Of a stretch of DNA of 50,868 nucleotides, positions 26,374 through 36,384 are shown in pieces. Source of the DNA: Verrucomicrobiia bacterium (GTDB lineage: Bacteria > Verrucomicrobiota > Verrucomicrobiia > JABWAM01). The stretch spans positions 1 to 50,868 of the forward strand of contig JAQUAF010000042.1 in the NCBI GenBank assembly GCA_028687435.1, written 5' to 3'. The notes under the pieces are model-generated. The model did no database searches, was not told the origin of the DNA, and worked only from the letters and a program-made list of their open reading frames with translations. Positions within the stretch are counted from its first letter, which is position 1, and each line of letters opens with the position of its first letter. The translations under genes were made by a program, and so were the position numbers.

Positions 26374-28068
26374 TTATTTATCGACGGCCACTTCTTCCGG
26401 CAATGTCAGCACGGCGCCCTTGCTGGCGCTGGTGACCAACCGGCAATAACGCCCCAACCAGCCCTTGTTGATTTTTGCGGGTGGCTTGATCCATGCGGCC
26501 CGGCGGCGCGCAAGTTCGGCATCATCCACCTTGAGGGTGATGCTGCGTTGGGGAATGTCGATGCGGATCACATCTCCGTTTTTCACCAGCGCAATGGGGC
26601 CGCCTTCCGCAGCCTCGGGACTGATATGCCCAAGACAGGTGCCCGCCGTGCCGCCAGAAAAACGTCCGTCGGTGATCAACGCCACTTTCTTGCCCAACCC
26701 CTGCCCCTTGATCATGGAGGTGGGAGACAGCATTTCCGGCATGCCAGGTCCACCCTTGGGTCCCTCGTAACGAATGACCACCACGTCCCCTGCCTTCACT
26801 TCGCGCTTGTCCAACGAAGCCAGGCTTTCATCCTGGGAATCGAACACCATGGCTTTGCCCTCAAAAACAAAACATTCCGGATCCACCCCCGCGCTCTTGA
26901 TGACCGCTCCCTCCGGCGCAATGTTGCCGAACAAAACGGCCAACCCGCCGTCCGGCGTAAAAGGATTTTCAAGGGTGTGGATGATATTCGGATCCTTGAT
27001 TTTCACCCGGGCGAGATTTTCGCCCAAGGTTTTGCCGGTCACGGTCAGAGTGTCCAGATGCAATGCGCCCGGCTTCTTGCTGATTTCTTTGAGAATCGCC
27101 TGCACACCCCCGGCCCGGTCCACATCCTCGATATGAACATCGGGTTTGGATGGCGACACCTTGCAAATGCATGGGACGCGGGCGGACACCTCATTCAAGC
27201 GGTTGAGCGGATAATTCACTCCCGCTTCCTGGGCAATCGCAAACGCATGCAACACGGTGTTGGTTGATCCGCCCATGGCCATATCCAGAGCAAAAGCGTT
27301 GTCCATGGCCTTGGCGGTCACGATGTCCCGCGGCCGGATGTTTTTCTCGATCAAAACCATGATCTGCTTTGCCGCCTGCCGCGCCAGCGATTTGCGCTTG
27401 GAATCCCCGGCCAGGATGGTGCCGTTGCCGGGCAATGCCAGGCCGATGGCTTCCAACAAGCAGTTCATGGAATTGGCCGTAAACATTCCGGCGCAGGAAC
27501 CGCAGCCCGGACAACAGGTGTCCTCCAGCGCCTTCAATTGCTCGTCGGTCATCTCCCCCACCTGGCGTTTGCCGACCCCTTCAAAAATGGAAATCAGATC
27601 GCCCTTGGTTCCGTCCGGCTTCTGCCCGGCCTTCATGGGACCGCCGGAAATGAACAGCGTCGGCACATTCACCCGCAACGCCGCCATCACCATGCCCGGG
27701 GTGATTTTGTCGCAATTGGGAATGCAGATCAGGGCGTCAAAACAATGGGCCATGGTCATCGATTCCACCGCGTCGGCGATCAATTCCCGGCTGGGCAGCG
27801 AATAACGCATGCCCAGGTGGCCCATGGCGATGCCGTCATCCACGGCAATGGTATTGAACTCGAATGGCACCCCGCCCGCCGCACGCACCGCCTTTTTGAC
27901 TACCTCGGCAAACTTATTCAGGTGGACATGGCCGGGAACAATGTCGGTGTAGGAGTTGGCGATGCCGATAAACGGTTTCTGCATGTCGGCGTCGGTCACG
28001 CCGCAAGCCTTCAACAATCCCCGATGGGGGGCGCGTTCAAAACCTTTCTTGATGGTGTCTGAATTCAT
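26374..28068 (-). CDS. ilvD: Dihydroxy-acid dehydratase
   Basis: Fe-S enzyme dehydrating dihydroxy acids to the 2-keto acids in valine, leucine and isoleucine synthesis, cytosolic. 564 residues from ATG 28068; an open frame runs 75 codons further upstream without family similarity, and AAGGAA seven bases before 28068 supports this start. Family features: [15 protein letters not shown], the cluster cysteines in [12 protein letters not shown] and [20 protein letters not shown], and the C-terminal [23 protein letters not shown] with the catalytic serine region. No other ilv gene is adjacent; its neighbours are an AraC regulator and a LacI remnant. Confidence 0.96.
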   Translation of the reverse strand: MNSDTIKKGFERAPHRGLLKACGVTDADMQKPFIGIANSYTDIVPGHVHLNKFAEVVKKAVRAAGGVPFEFNTIAVDDGIAMGHLGMRYSLPSRELIADAVESMTMAHCFDALICIPNCDKITPGMVMAALRVNVPTLFISGGPMKAGQKPDGTKGDLISIFEGVGKRQVGEMTDEQLKALEDTCCPGCGSCAGMFTANSMNCLLEAIGLALPGNGTILAGDSKRKSLARQAAKQIMVLIEKNIRPRDIVTAKAMDNAFALDMAMGGSTNTVLHAFAIAQEAGVNYPLNRLNEVSARVPCICKVSPSKPDVHIEDVDRAGGVQAILKEISKKPGALHLDTLTVTGKTLGENLARVKIKDPNIIHTLENPFTPDGGLAVLFGNIAPEGAVIKSAGVDPECFVFEGKAMVFDSQDESLASLDKREVKAGDVVVIRYEGPKGGPGMPEMLSPTSMIKGQGLGKKVALITDGRFSGGTAGTCLGHISPEAAEGGPIALVKNGDVIRIDIPQRSITLKVDDAELARRRAAWIKPPAKINKGWLGRYCRLVTSASKGAVLTLPEEVAVDK

Positions 28069-28160
28069 GGATTTCCTTGGATAAAATAAAAATGGATGGC
28101 CTACCCTTACCGCTCCCGCTTCAAAAACACAAGAACCATCAAAAACGCGGCGATTCGCTT

Positions 28161-28982
28161 TCAAATCCGTCCGCCAAACCGGGCCGGGCTGACCCCAAAA
28201 CATTGGCGGAATTGCTTGTTGAAATATTGCGGATCGGGGATCCCGGACTCCGCGGCAATGACCTTGACAGGCAGACGGGTCGTGGCCAGCCAATGGCGGG
28301 CAAGTTCCATGCGTTTGCGGCGCAAATATTGGTTGATGGTCACTCCCGCCGACCGGCGGAATTGCGCGCTCAGATAATTCTGACTCAGGCCGATCTCCCG
28401 GGACAATTGGGAAATGCTCAGAGACTCGCGAAAACGGCTGTCAAGAATTTCAATGCATTTTTGAAGTTTGCCCGTATTTTTCGGAGTGGCCCTGAAACGC
28501 CTCCGTTCCCCGTCAAAAACAGCCAGCCAAAGCAACAGCCCCTGGAGGGCAACCCTCGCGGCCATCCCGCACAACGCGTGATCCGGCGGCAAATCCGCCT
28601 GGCCGCGGGCAAAAAAACGGCCAATGGTCTGCATCTGCCCGAAAACGCGGCTCGATGAAGGTCCCAGTGGAATATGCAAAGGCAAATGAATGCTCCTCCC
28701 CCCGGAGCTGGCGGGAAAAAAGTGAACGCAATGATGAAATCCCTCCTTTGCCAGTTCATAACGCGTGGTGACGCGGGCCGGGGAAAAAGTAACATCCCCC
28801 GACCGGATCTCCAGCGTCCGGTCCCCCACTTTCAAGCGGCAATCATAATAATGCTGATGCAACGCAATGGTCGGGTGGCAATACTCCCGGCGGAAAGAGT
28901 CGGGTTTGAGCGGATAATATCCCGCCGTCCGGATTTCCGGAAGGGCGCGCATGGGCCATTTCAAAATCCATGGCGTTTTCAT
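28161..28982 (-). CDS. AraC-family transcription regulator
   Basis: 273 residues. The N-terminal ~150 residues are a cupin-like effector domain ([35 protein letters not shown]). The C-terminal ~100 hold the two helix-turn-helix units: [20 protein letters not shown] and [20 protein letters not shown], ending in [12 protein letters not shown] as usual. It probably senses a sugar or related small molecule. The divergent gene 86 bp away is a broken URO-D family gene, likely its former target; ilvD lies 92 bp downstream but is probably separate. Confidence 0.9.
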   Translation of the reverse strand: MKTPWILKWPMRALPEIRTAGYYPLKPDSFRREYCHPTIALHQHYYDCRLKVGDRTLEIRSGDVTFSPARVTTRYELAKEGFHHCVHFFPASSGGRSIHLPLHIPLGPSSSRVFGQMQTIGRFFARGQADLPPDHALCGMAARVALQGLLLWLAVFDGERRRFRATPKNTGKLQKCIEILDSRFRESLSISQLSREIGLSQNYLSAQFRRSAGVTINQYLRRKRMELARHWLATTRLPVKVIAAESGIPDPQYFNKQFRQCFGVSPARFGGRI

Positions 28983-29068
28983 AAAAGCATTGAATTTTTA
29001 CCACTCAAAACGTTTTTTTACCAGCATTTTGATTGGCGCAATTTAAAAATGGATGGAATATGTACCAT

Positions 29069-29436
29069 ATGATCACCATCCCTCGCGAACGCTTCATCGC
29101 CGCCCTGGAACGGCGCCCCCTCACCGGACGGGTTCCCCATTTCGAGTTGGTTTTTACCTGACCATGGAAGCCTTCGGCGGCGTTCATCCGTCCCAACGAC
29201 ACTATGCCCAGTGGGATCAAATGGAGGAAAAGGAGAGGCAGTTGCACCGCGAAGACATGGCCAGGCTGTACATTGCCACCGCCGAACGGTTTGAACATGA
29301 CGCCATTTTTCTGCATCCCAATCCCGGCGGCGGTTATATTTTTTCCACAAGCAACTGCATCTACACCGGCATGCGCCTTTGCCGGTACGAAATGATGCTC
29401 GATGTCTGGCGCAAGTTTGGAAACTATCCCGGCTGA
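29069..29436 (+). pseudogene. URO-D family methyltransferase/decarboxylase, frameshift and internal deletion
   Basis: From ATG 29069 the frame reads ITIPRERFIAALERRP and RVPHFELVF, then stops at TGA; with one extra T in the T-run near 29152 it would continue as YLTMEAFGGVHPSQRHYAQW and so on through HREDMARLYIATAERF. After HPNPG it jumps directly to GGYIFSTSNCIYTGM and RYEMMLDVWRKFGNYPG, which is the C-terminus of the family. About 120 codons remain of the usual ~340, so the middle of the barrel is gone. Two independent lesions make it non-functional as a URO-D enzyme. Confidence 0.75.
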
Positions 29437-29470
29437 CTTCAGGATGCCGATCCGCAGACCGGGGCGTCAT

Positions 29471-31369
29471 TCATCCGGACGGGGCCATCCCATCGGGCTG
29501 TCCGGCGCCTCCCCGATCCAACGCGCGCACCTCCCATGGCAGACGCCATTGATGTCCCGTCTTGGCCTGAAAATACAACGTCCAGTTGCTTTTCTGCTCG
29601 CCATAAACCGGAGAACAGGTGGTTTCCAGCAGTTCCAACGGGGTATCCTCCGGAAAAATCACCTCGGCATGGGACAACCGGAGACAATTCTTTTCAAGCG
29701 CCATGACCTCGCGTTTCAGGGACGGCGCCAAGTGCAGAAAAAACTCCACCACATGCACTCCCCGGCCCTCCAATTCATCGAGAATCAACAGACGCCCCCC
29801 CGTCCGTTCCAGTCGCACGGTTCGCCGGTGTCGAATGCAATCCCTGGCAAATCCATCGTGGTATCCGGAAAAAATCACCTCCTTGGCGTCATCCTCCCAA
29901 ATGGAACATTGGGCGCGGGCATGGTCGTGGAGTTTCCTCCAATCCACCAGGGCGTTCTGCTCCAGCCCGTCCACTCGCAGGGTGTTGTGCATGGCGGTGG
30001 AACGAAAACGATCGCGCAAATCGAGATTGGCGGAATAACAGCAGGTGCCTGAATCAATCGCCAGCGGTTTGCCCCGCACCCGGATGACCACGGAAAGCTT
30101 GTCATTATGGGCATGTCCACCCACTCCCTGCTGTCCATTGGGGCCGCAGGCGATATGACAGGATAAATTGGAGGAACGCAGCACATAAAGTCCGGAATGA
30201 CTCAGCCCCACGGAGTTCGATCCCCAATCCGATGCGGCAATCCCGGACGCCTTTTCCCCGGCCAGCCAGACTTCCGCCGGCAAATGCAGGCTGCCGCTGT
30301 CGTCATCACCCATCCGGGGATCGATATCCTCCCGTCCGCGCAATTCCCGGTCCACTTTCAACACCTGGCCCAGGCGCTGATAAAATGACGGAGCCAATCC
30401 CAAGTGATGCCGCCGGTCGATCATTGCGGCCAGCAGGTAAAGTTCCGCCACAAAATGATGATAGGCGGTGGATGCTTCGGAATGAAAACCGTCCGGATCC
30501 GTTTGGACCTCCATTTCGGCAACCAGTTCATGAACGGCAAAACGCCGCCACTCCCCAGCTTCCCGAAACTGGGGAACAAAAACCGCCAGCGCCAGCAAAC
30601 CAACCAGATCCGCCAGATAATGATTGGTCCTGCCGTACGGCGTCCACTCAAGATGCGCCCGCATATAGCGTCCATGCGCCAGAAATGACGCCAGCAGTTT
30701 TTCATCCAAATTTTGAATTGTGGAGGATTCCATCCCGCGCATTCCACCGCAGGCCGGCAGCATCGCCCGCCCGCGGCACCATTGAATGGCCCGGATGCCT
30801 GCTTCCATGGCATTCAACCAATGCGGACCAAACTCCGGCTGCTGCCGGTCGATGAAATCCAGGACATAATCGCTCCAAGCCCTGCCGCAATCCGCCCTCG
30901 CGCGATGCAAACAGGACTGCGCCAGGGGCAAAGCCCATCCAAACCTCCCTATTTCCCACAACCGCCGGATATCCGTGATTCCATCCTTTGACGGATGGAA
31001 AAAACGAAACCGTGTAAAATGGCAGTCCTCAGGCCACACTTGACACGTCAGGGGATCCTGCCGCCACATGACGGAGCGGGTCAGGACGTGGGGGCGCCCG
31101 TAAACGCTGATTCGCCCTTCCATGGCATGTTCCGCCATTTCGATCACCCCCGGCATATTCGCGGGAGACACCAGATCTTCATCAAAAAGCACCGGCTGGC
31201 TCCTTCTCCATTCGTCCACACATTCCATCAGACTTCCCCTGGGCGTCCGCCATGCCTCAACCACATCATCCGGTGAAGGCTGGGTGTCAAAAAGTCTGGC
31301 CTTGGCATAAGCCCATGCCTGACGGGTTTCGCGCCGCAGTCGATTGACGATCTTGTGAGCCAGTCTCAT
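29471..31369 (-). CDS. Heparinase II/III-like polysaccharide lyase
   Basis: 632 residues of the alginate lyase/heparinase II/III type: an alpha-helical toroid in the first half (PHWLNAMEAGIRAIQWCRG, NHYLADLVGLLALAVF) and a beta-rich second half with GDDDSGSLHLPAEV and GHAHNDKLSVVIRVRGK, followed by DSGTCCYSANLDLRDRFRST. The His-Asn and Tyr residues here are candidates for the active site. No clear signal peptide, as is usual for versions encoded in exopolysaccharide clusters, where they may edit or degrade the polymer. It overlaps the upstream GT4 gene by 4 bp; last gene of the operon 33668-29471. Confidence 0.87.
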   Translation of the reverse strand: MRLAHKIVNRLRRETRQAWAYAKARLFDTQPSPDDVVEAWRTPRGSLMECVDEWRRSQPVLFDEDLVSPANMPGVIEMAEHAMEGRISVYGRPHVLTRSVMWRQDPLTCQVWPEDCHFTRFRFFHPSKDGITDIRRLWEIGRFGWALPLAQSCLHRARADCGRAWSDYVLDFIDRQQPEFGPHWLNAMEAGIRAIQWCRGRAMLPACGGMRGMESSTIQNLDEKLLASFLAHGRYMRAHLEWTPYGRTNHYLADLVGLLALAVFVPQFREAGEWRRFAVHELVAEMEVQTDPDGFHSEASTAYHHFVAELYLLAAMIDRRHHLGLAPSFYQRLGQVLKVDRELRGREDIDPRMGDDDSGSLHLPAEVWLAGEKASGIAASDWGSNSVGLSHSGLYVLRSSNLSCHIACGPNGQQGVGGHAHNDKLSVVIRVRGKPLAIDSGTCCYSANLDLRDRFRSTAMHNTLRVDGLEQNALVDWRKLHDHARAQCSIWEDDAKEVIFSGYHDGFARDCIRHRRTVRLERTGGRLLILDELEGRGVHVVEFFLHLAPSLKREVMALEKNCLRLSHAEVIFPEDTPLELLETTCSPVYGEQKSNWTLYFQAKTGHQWRLPWEVRALDRGGAGQPDGMAPSG

Positions 31370-32559
31370 CCCTCCCCTCCCGGGCCGGACAAAAGTTTCG
31401 CATACAAAACAAAAGTGGCGGCGGCATTTCGCCCGGCATCGAAACGCTCCCTGGCCATGGCCAGTCCCTGCTGTCCCAGCCGGAAAGCTCGCGGAGGATC
31501 CTGCAGCAGATCAATGACTTTGTCCGCCAGATCCTTGAAATCACCCGGCGCCGCCAGGACGCCAGTCTCGTTTCGCGCCACCAATTCCCTTACTCCGTCA
31601 ATATCACTGGCCACCACCGGCCTGGCCATGGCTGCGGCCTCAATGACAGGCCGGGCAAAATGCGGAGTGATTGAGGGAAAAACCAGCACGTTTGAATCAG
31701 CCAGCAAGGAGGGAACATCAAGCCGCGGCCCCAACACATGAATTTTCGGCCTTAATGACTCAAGCGCTCCGGAACCGGCCCGCAAGTTGAAATCCGGATC
31801 GGATTCCCCGGCAATGATCAAATGGGCGGTTCGGACCCGGGTCAGAATGAATTCCGCGGCCCTCAAAAGCACCTCCGAGCCCTTCACCCGGGAAGATCCC
31901 CCAAGGAAAAGAACCACCGGCGCATCGGGTGGAATCCGCAGTTCACGCCGAACCCCGCCATGCGGCAACCGGGCATCGAACTGTTTGAAATCCACAAAAT
32001 TGTAAACAACCGTAACTTTGCGCTGGAGCCGTTCACCCAGCCGTGAGGCATCATGGTTTGATATGGCCACCACAGCATCCGAGTACCATTCGACAGCCCG
32101 TCTCAACACCCGGCGGCGAAAACCGGCATACCCCGCCGCCAAGGGTTCGCGGATGTGCCAGACCACCTTCAAACCCGCAGCCTTGGCAGCCATGGCCGCA
32201 ACCGCCAGGGTGGATGAATTCAGATGCACAATCACCTGTTCCCTTGGCCCGGACATCCCGGCAAAGTGCCGCCTCAGTCGCCAGTACAGTGAAACCGACG
32301 CAAGCAAACGCCAGGCCAGCCGCGGCCATTGCCACCAGCGGAACCAAACCAGTTCCGTATGGCTCAGATCAGGTCCCGGGATCACCCTTACCGGCAATCC
32401 TTCCTTGCGATAGAGTTCAGCCGCCGGTCCTTCGCGCAAACAGACTACTTGCGGTTCATAAAGTGAACGATCCAACTGCCGCAACAAATAAAGAAGGCTC
32501 AGCGGCGCGCCACCCAAAGCCCGTTCATGGTGAATATAAATGACAGGATTTTTCTTCAC
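31366..32559 (-). CDS. Glycosyltransferase family 4
   Basis: GT-B fold sugar transferase (397 residues) in polysaccharide assembly at the inner face of the membrane. N-terminal domain: IYIHHERALGGAPLSLLYLL, and VWHIREPL. C-terminal nucleotide-sugar domain: VVLFLGGSSRVKGSEVLL, LIIAGESD, and the EX7E-like VFPSITPHFARPVIEAAAMA followed by PVVASDIDGVREL. Start and end overlap its neighbours by 4 bp each (ATGA), so the three-gene operon is translationally coupled. Donor and acceptor sugars are not evident. Confidence 0.9.
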   Translation of the reverse strand: MKKNPVIYIHHERALGGAPLSLLYLLRQLDRSLYEPQVVCLREGPAAELYRKEGLPVRVIPGPDLSHTELVWFRWWQWPRLAWRLLASVSLYWRLRRHFAGMSGPREQVIVHLNSSTLAVAAMAAKAAGLKVVWHIREPLAAGYAGFRRRVLRRAVEWYSDAVVAISNHDASRLGERLQRKVTVVYNFVDFKQFDARLPHGGVRRELRIPPDAPVVLFLGGSSRVKGSEVLLRAAEFILTRVRTAHLIIAGESDPDFNLRAGSGALESLRPKIHVLGPRLDVPSLLADSNVLVFPSITPHFARPVIEAAAMARPVVASDIDGVRELVARNETGVLAAPGDFKDLADKVIDLLQDPPRAFRLGQQGLAMARERFDAGRNAAATFVLYAKLLSGPGGEG

Positions 32560-33668
32560 AAACTCCGCCAGAATTCAAGGGTTCGTTGCGCAATCTTCTC
32601 GTGGGTGAAATTTTCCACCACCCGCCGCCTTCCCAATCCGCCCAGGCGGACCCGCTCGGACGGATGCTGGATCAGCGTTTCCAACGCCTCACGCAAAGCG
32701 GGCGCTGATTTTTCAGGAAAAACAAGCCCAGCCTCGCCAATCACTTCGGGAATGGCGCCGGCGGAAGACCCCGCCACCGGCACCTCACAGGCCATGGCCT
32801 CGATCAACACATGGCCAAATTGTTCCCGCCAAAGCGGGGTGTCATACGAGGGCAACACCAGCATGTCCATGGCTCTCAAATAATCCCGCACTTCATCATG
32901 CGAAACCGCCGGCACGTGGATCACCCGCAAACGATGTTGTTCCCTCCACCGGAGAATATCCTTCTCCAACTCCCCGGTTCCCAGCAATAAAAGGGTTGCC
33001 TTGCCCGCAAAAGACTCGGCCGCCTCCAAAAGCATCATCACCCCCTTTTCATGCGTCAGGCGCCCCACAAAACCGATCACCGTTCCCTCCAACCCCATCC
33101 TCTCCCTCAATTCGCCGCCGGGTCCGGGTGAATAAAACTGCTCGTCCACCCCAAGTTGGGGAATGACCTCCGTCCTGCCCTTGAATCCGTGGCGGCGCAG
33201 GATATCCACCGCCGCCTTGTTCCCTCCAATGGCGCCATCCGAATGGCGAAAGTTGAACTGCTGGGTCAGCCGCCAAGGCCAGCGGGCTGGAGACTCCCAA
33301 TTGATCCAGGTGAAAAAACAGGTTTTTGGGCGTTTGGCATCCAGCGCATATTCCCAAAGCGCCTGGGTATAAACAAAAGCGGCTGCCCCCTGTTCGACAT
33401 GAAGGATGTCAAAATCGCGCCTTTCGGCGGAACGAAGAAAACGGGGCGCAAAAAAATACTGGTCTTCCCGTCCCGTCCGGATGGCCCGGATGGGCTGGAT
33501 GCGCAACCGCGGCGATTTTTCCGCCCTGGCGCGGTAAACGCCTTCCCAACTGGGCCATCGGTGCGGCAGATGAATATCCATTTCCACCCCGCCCCGGCGG
33601 GCCAGGCATCTCCATTTCGCACAATTGTCCTGGGCCATGTAAGCATGCCCGATGATCAACGAACGCAT
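32556..33668 (-). CDS. Glycosyltransferase family 4
   Basis: First gene of the polysaccharide operon, 370 residues. Start set at ATG 33668 (MRSLIIGHAYMAQDN; AAGG precedes); the open frame continues far upstream but that part overlaps the leader hairpin and the divergent kinase gene. GT4 motifs: IGFVGRLTHEKGVMMLLEA, LLLLGTGEL, and the donor-binding block FGHVLIEAMACEVPVAGSSA followed by GAIPEVIGEAGLVFPE. It overlaps the next GT4 gene by 4 bp. Transcription probably passes through an intrinsic-terminator-like hairpin at 33694-33730. Confidence 0.9.
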   Translation of the reverse strand: MRSLIIGHAYMAQDNCAKWRCLARRGGVEMDIHLPHRWPSWEGVYRARAEKSPRLRIQPIRAIRTGREDQYFFAPRFLRSAERRDFDILHVEQGAAAFVYTQALWEYALDAKRPKTCFFTWINWESPARWPWRLTQQFNFRHSDGAIGGNKAAVDILRRHGFKGRTEVIPQLGVDEQFYSPGPGGELRERMGLEGTVIGFVGRLTHEKGVMMLLEAAESFAGKATLLLLGTGELEKDILRWREQHRLRVIHVPAVSHDEVRDYLRAMDMLVLPSYDTPLWREQFGHVLIEAMACEVPVAGSSAGAIPEVIGEAGLVFPEKSAPALREALETLIQHPSERVRLGGLGRRRVVENFTHEKIAQRTLEFWRSL

Positions 33669-33693
33669 GCCTTCATCCTTGCCTCTGGACGGC

Positions 33694-33730
33694 AAAAAGA
33701 AAAGCCGGAACCGCAAAAGGTTTCCGGCTT
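33694..33730 (-). terminator. Intrinsic-terminator-like hairpin in the polysaccharide operon leader
   Basis: Arms AAGCCGGAA (33702-33710) and TTCCGGCTT (33722-33730) pair perfectly, extended by CC/GG with a single bulge around a GCAAAA loop. On the minus strand the stem is followed by TTCTTTTT, a classic T-run. It lies 34-62 bases upstream of the first glycosyltransferase start and is oriented to stop that operon's transcript, as an attenuator would be. It could instead block antisense transcription coming out of the kinase gene. Confidence 0.62.
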
Positions 33731-33801
33731 GGACCGCAGAGAAGCTGAATTTTTTCATTTCTTCCGGCTCTTGCACCCGGTATTCTCCCATCCAATCCCC
33801 T

Positions 33802-35931
33802 ATGCCACCATCCCCTTCAACCCCTCCGTCCAAAAGCGTTCGAGCCGTTGTCGTCGAACGTCTTTCAACCGTTGTCCTGACAGGCGCGGCCATGATTCTG
33901 GCGGTTTTCGTGATCTTCAATGTTTCCATCTACCGGCAGGTTGAAAATCTTGCCCGGAAACATCATGCGGACATGACCCGCACCATCGAAAGCGAACTGG
34001 AACAAATCATCACCAATGTCCGGAAAATGGCGGCGGACTACGCTTTTTTTGACGACACCCTTCGTTTTGCCGGGGATGGAAACAAGACATACATCCACGC
34101 CAACCTGCCGGACCAAAGCATCCTGAATTTGGAAATGGATGCGGTTTGCATTTTGAATTCCGCCGGCAAACCCATTTACATCAAGGCGCCCGGCCTGCCG
34201 GAAAAGGAAGAATCGGATTTTTGCGCAGCCATCATTTCCCTGCTGCAAAGCCATCCTGAACTCTGCCAGCAAACGGCTCTTGCGGAACGGGGCGGTCTGA
34301 TTGCCATTGGCCGGCAGTTGTCCATCATGGGGGTCTGCCCCATCAGTGATTCAGCCCGCAAAGCGCCCGCCAAAGGAACCTTCATCTTCGTCCGAAACAT
34401 CAGCGACAATACCTTGAAAAAACTTCGCCATGGCAAGGATCTTCTGGTGGAACTCATGCCCATGGCGCAGGCTTCCGAGCAGTCCCGCGTCAACATCTCC
34501 CCCCTCCCCACTCCCGAAAACCGGCTGTTATTGTTCGACGTCACCAGCGAACGGATGAAATCCAGGTTGTTGCTGGACGATTTGCTTGGACATCCAACCT
34601 TTGTTTTCAGCGTGGAAGCGCCCGCCGCCTTCCGTTCGGAAATGCGGCGCCTTTTCTGGTCGATGGTGGCGGCAGTGTTTGTGCTGGGGCTGGCGACGAC
34701 CCTTGTTGCGGTTCTTTCCGTTCAAAAGCCGGTGACTGAAAGCGAACATGCCCTGCAACGAAAAGAGGAGGAACTCATTCAGGCGCAAAAAATGGAGGCT
34801 GTGGGACGGCTGGCCGGCGGTTTGGCTCATGATTTCAACAACATTTTGGTTGTCATCACCGGTTATGTGGACTTGCTGATGTGCCATTTTTCACACGGCG
34901 CCCCTGAATACCGGCATCTCGAGGAAATCCAGAAGGCCGGCAAACGCGCGCACGATCTGACCCGGGGCCTGCTGCTTTTCAGCCGGAAACAGGTGACCCA
35001 GCCGGAACATATCGATCTCAACCAATTGCTGGATGATGCCGAGCCCATGATCCAACGCCTCATCACCGAAGACATCAAACTGGTCAAGCATTACGCTTCA
35101 AACCCCGGATTTGTTTTCATCGACTCCAACCAGATGCAACAGGTGATCATGAATCTGGCTGTAAATGCCCGCGATGCCATGAGCGCCAAGGGCGGCACTC
35201 TCACCATCACCACATCCAGCCTGACGGTCAAACAGGGCGACCGGCCATTTGGCGGCAAGCTCGAACATGGAAATTACGTTACCCTGACCATCAGCGATAC
35301 CGGCTGTGGAATGAGCCAGTCCATTCAGTCCCACCTTTTTGAACCATTTTTCACCACCAAGGAAGCCGGCAGGGGGACTGGCCTTGGCCTGTCCACTGTT
35401 TATGGCATCGTCACCCACAATGACGGGCGGGTTTTTGTTCAAAGCGAAGTGGACAAGGGCTCGTCTTTCACCATTGTCCTGCCCCGCAGCGCCGCATCCC
35501 TTCCGTCGTCCCCGGAACAACCGCAGGAAGAAAACACTCCGGTGGGAGGAACTGAAACCGTGTTTCTTGTCGAAGATGAGGCGCAGGTTCGCATGTTGGT
35601 CCGCCAAACTCTTGAAACCCGGGGCTACCGGGTCATCGAAGCCGCCAACGCCCAGGAAGCTCTCCGCCTGTTCAAGGAAAAACATCCTGACTTCGACCTG
35701 CTGCTTTCCGATGTCGTCATGCCCGGAATCAAGGGAGAGGAGCTTGCCTCTTATTTTCAAACCCTCCTGCCCGAAGTGGCGGTGCTGCTGATGTCCGGCT
35801 ACACGGATGAACGGGTGACCTCCGAAAGCATCCTGCAACAAGGATACGGTTTCATCCAAAAACCCTTTTCCCCCAAGGAACTGCTCGCAAAAGTCCGCGA
35901 AGTCATCGACCGAAGCAAGGGTTCCGTCTGA
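33802..35931 (+). CDS. Hybrid sensor histidine kinase with CHASE4 domain
   Basis: Inner-membrane sensor kinase, 709 residues from ATG 33802; an earlier in-frame ATG (33652) would read through the leader hairpin into the divergent operon and is rejected. Order: membrane helix (~20-45), periplasmic CHASE4-like sensor (~50-280; MAADYAFFDDTLRF), second membrane helix (~282-308), HisKA box with phospho-acceptor His ~342 in GGLAHDFNNI, HATPase boxes NLAVNARDAM, ISDTGCGMS and GRGTGLGLSTVYGIV, then a receiver domain with Asp ~637 in LLLSDVVMPG and its conserved Lys in FIQKPFSPKEL. It lacks a partner regulator gene. Divergent from the polysaccharide operon, which it may help control. Confidence 0.92.
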   Translation: MPPSPSTPPSKSVRAVVVERLSTVVLTGAAMILAVFVIFNVSIYRQVENLARKHHADMTRTIESELEQIITNVRKMAADYAFFDDTLRFAGDGNKTYIHANLPDQSILNLEMDAVCILNSAGKPIYIKAPGLPEKEESDFCAAIISLLQSHPELCQQTALAERGGLIAIGRQLSIMGVCPISDSARKAPAKGTFIFVRNISDNTLKKLRHGKDLLVELMPMAQASEQSRVNISPLPTPENRLLLFDVTSERMKSRLLLDDLLGHPTFVFSVEAPAAFRSEMRRLFWSMVAAVFVLGLATTLVAVLSVQKPVTESEHALQRKEEELIQAQKMEAVGRLAGGLAHDFNNILVVITGYVDLLMCHFSHGAPEYRHLEEIQKAGKRAHDLTRGLLLFSRKQVTQPEHIDLNQLLDDAEPMIQRLITEDIKLVKHYASNPGFVFIDSNQMQQVIMNLAVNARDAMSAKGGTLTITTSSLTVKQGDRPFGGKLEHGNYVTLTISDTGCGMSQSIQSHLFEPFFTTKEAGRGTGLGLSTVYGIVTHNDGRVFVQSEVDKGSSFTIVLPRSAASLPSSPEQPQEENTPVGGTETVFLVEDEAQVRMLVRQTLETRGYRVIEAANAQEALRLFKEKHPDFDLLLSDVVMPGIKGEELASYFQTLLPEVAVLLMSGYTDERVTSESILQQGYGFIQKPFSPKELLAKVREVIDRSKGSV

Positions 35932-35967
35932 CCAGACAGATACATTCCCGCAAATTCAAATGTCAAA

Positions 35968-36384
35968 TTATATCAACACCGCATTGAAACCCATTTGTTG
36001 AAAATGGTGGTCTTTTGTGAGGGCGGCCTGGAGCCCAAACTCCTTCATCAAAACAAAGCTGCAGCAATCCACAAAAGAAAATTGCTGGTCAAAATGCTTC
36101 AAAAAAAGCCGTTTGGCTTGTTCAAAGCGGGGCGGTTCCACATAAACCACCCGCAAAGCGCGAGATTTTTCCACCATCTCAAAAAACGCCTGCGCCAAAT
36201 GGGGAATGCGTCTGGCCATCAACAAGGTGGCTGTTTCACTCAATACTCCATCGCTTACAACAGCCAAACGCCGCTCATTGGCCGCCAGTTTCATCCATTC
36301 CACCGCGCGGGCATGCGCCGGATCATTTGGAGCCATCAAGGCATACAGCCCGCTCGTATCGAGAAAAAACTCATTGTCCGGCAT
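35968..36384 (-). CDS. PIN-domain toxin (VapC-like)
   Basis: Probable endoribonuclease toxin of 138 residues. PIN landmarks: the first Asp in FFLDTSGLYALM (residue 9), Glu in VLSETATLLM near 50, and acidic residues in FSFVDCCSFVLMKE and LTKDHHF; these would bind Mg2+ in the active site. It overlaps the upstream antitoxin gene by 14 bp, the classic order with antitoxin first. Target RNA is unknown. Confidence 0.87.
   Translation of the reverse strand: MPDNEFFLDTSGLYALMAPNDPAHARAVEWMKLAANERRLAVVSDGVLSETATLLMARRIPHLAQAFFEMVEKSRALRVVYVEPPRFEQAKRLFLKHFDQQFSFVDCCSFVLMKEFGLQAALTKDHHFQQMGFNAVLI

Noticed and set aside
29053..29436. Intact small gene of 127 codons
   Set aside because: The 5' part of that frame encodes a sequence without family features; the URO-D N-terminus is in another frame, and the middle of the family is missing, so it is a broken gene.
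33652..33802. Upstream ATG of the hybrid kinase
   Set aside because: It would place the start inside the divergent glycosyltransferase gene and across the leader hairpin; the part before 33802 has no family features.
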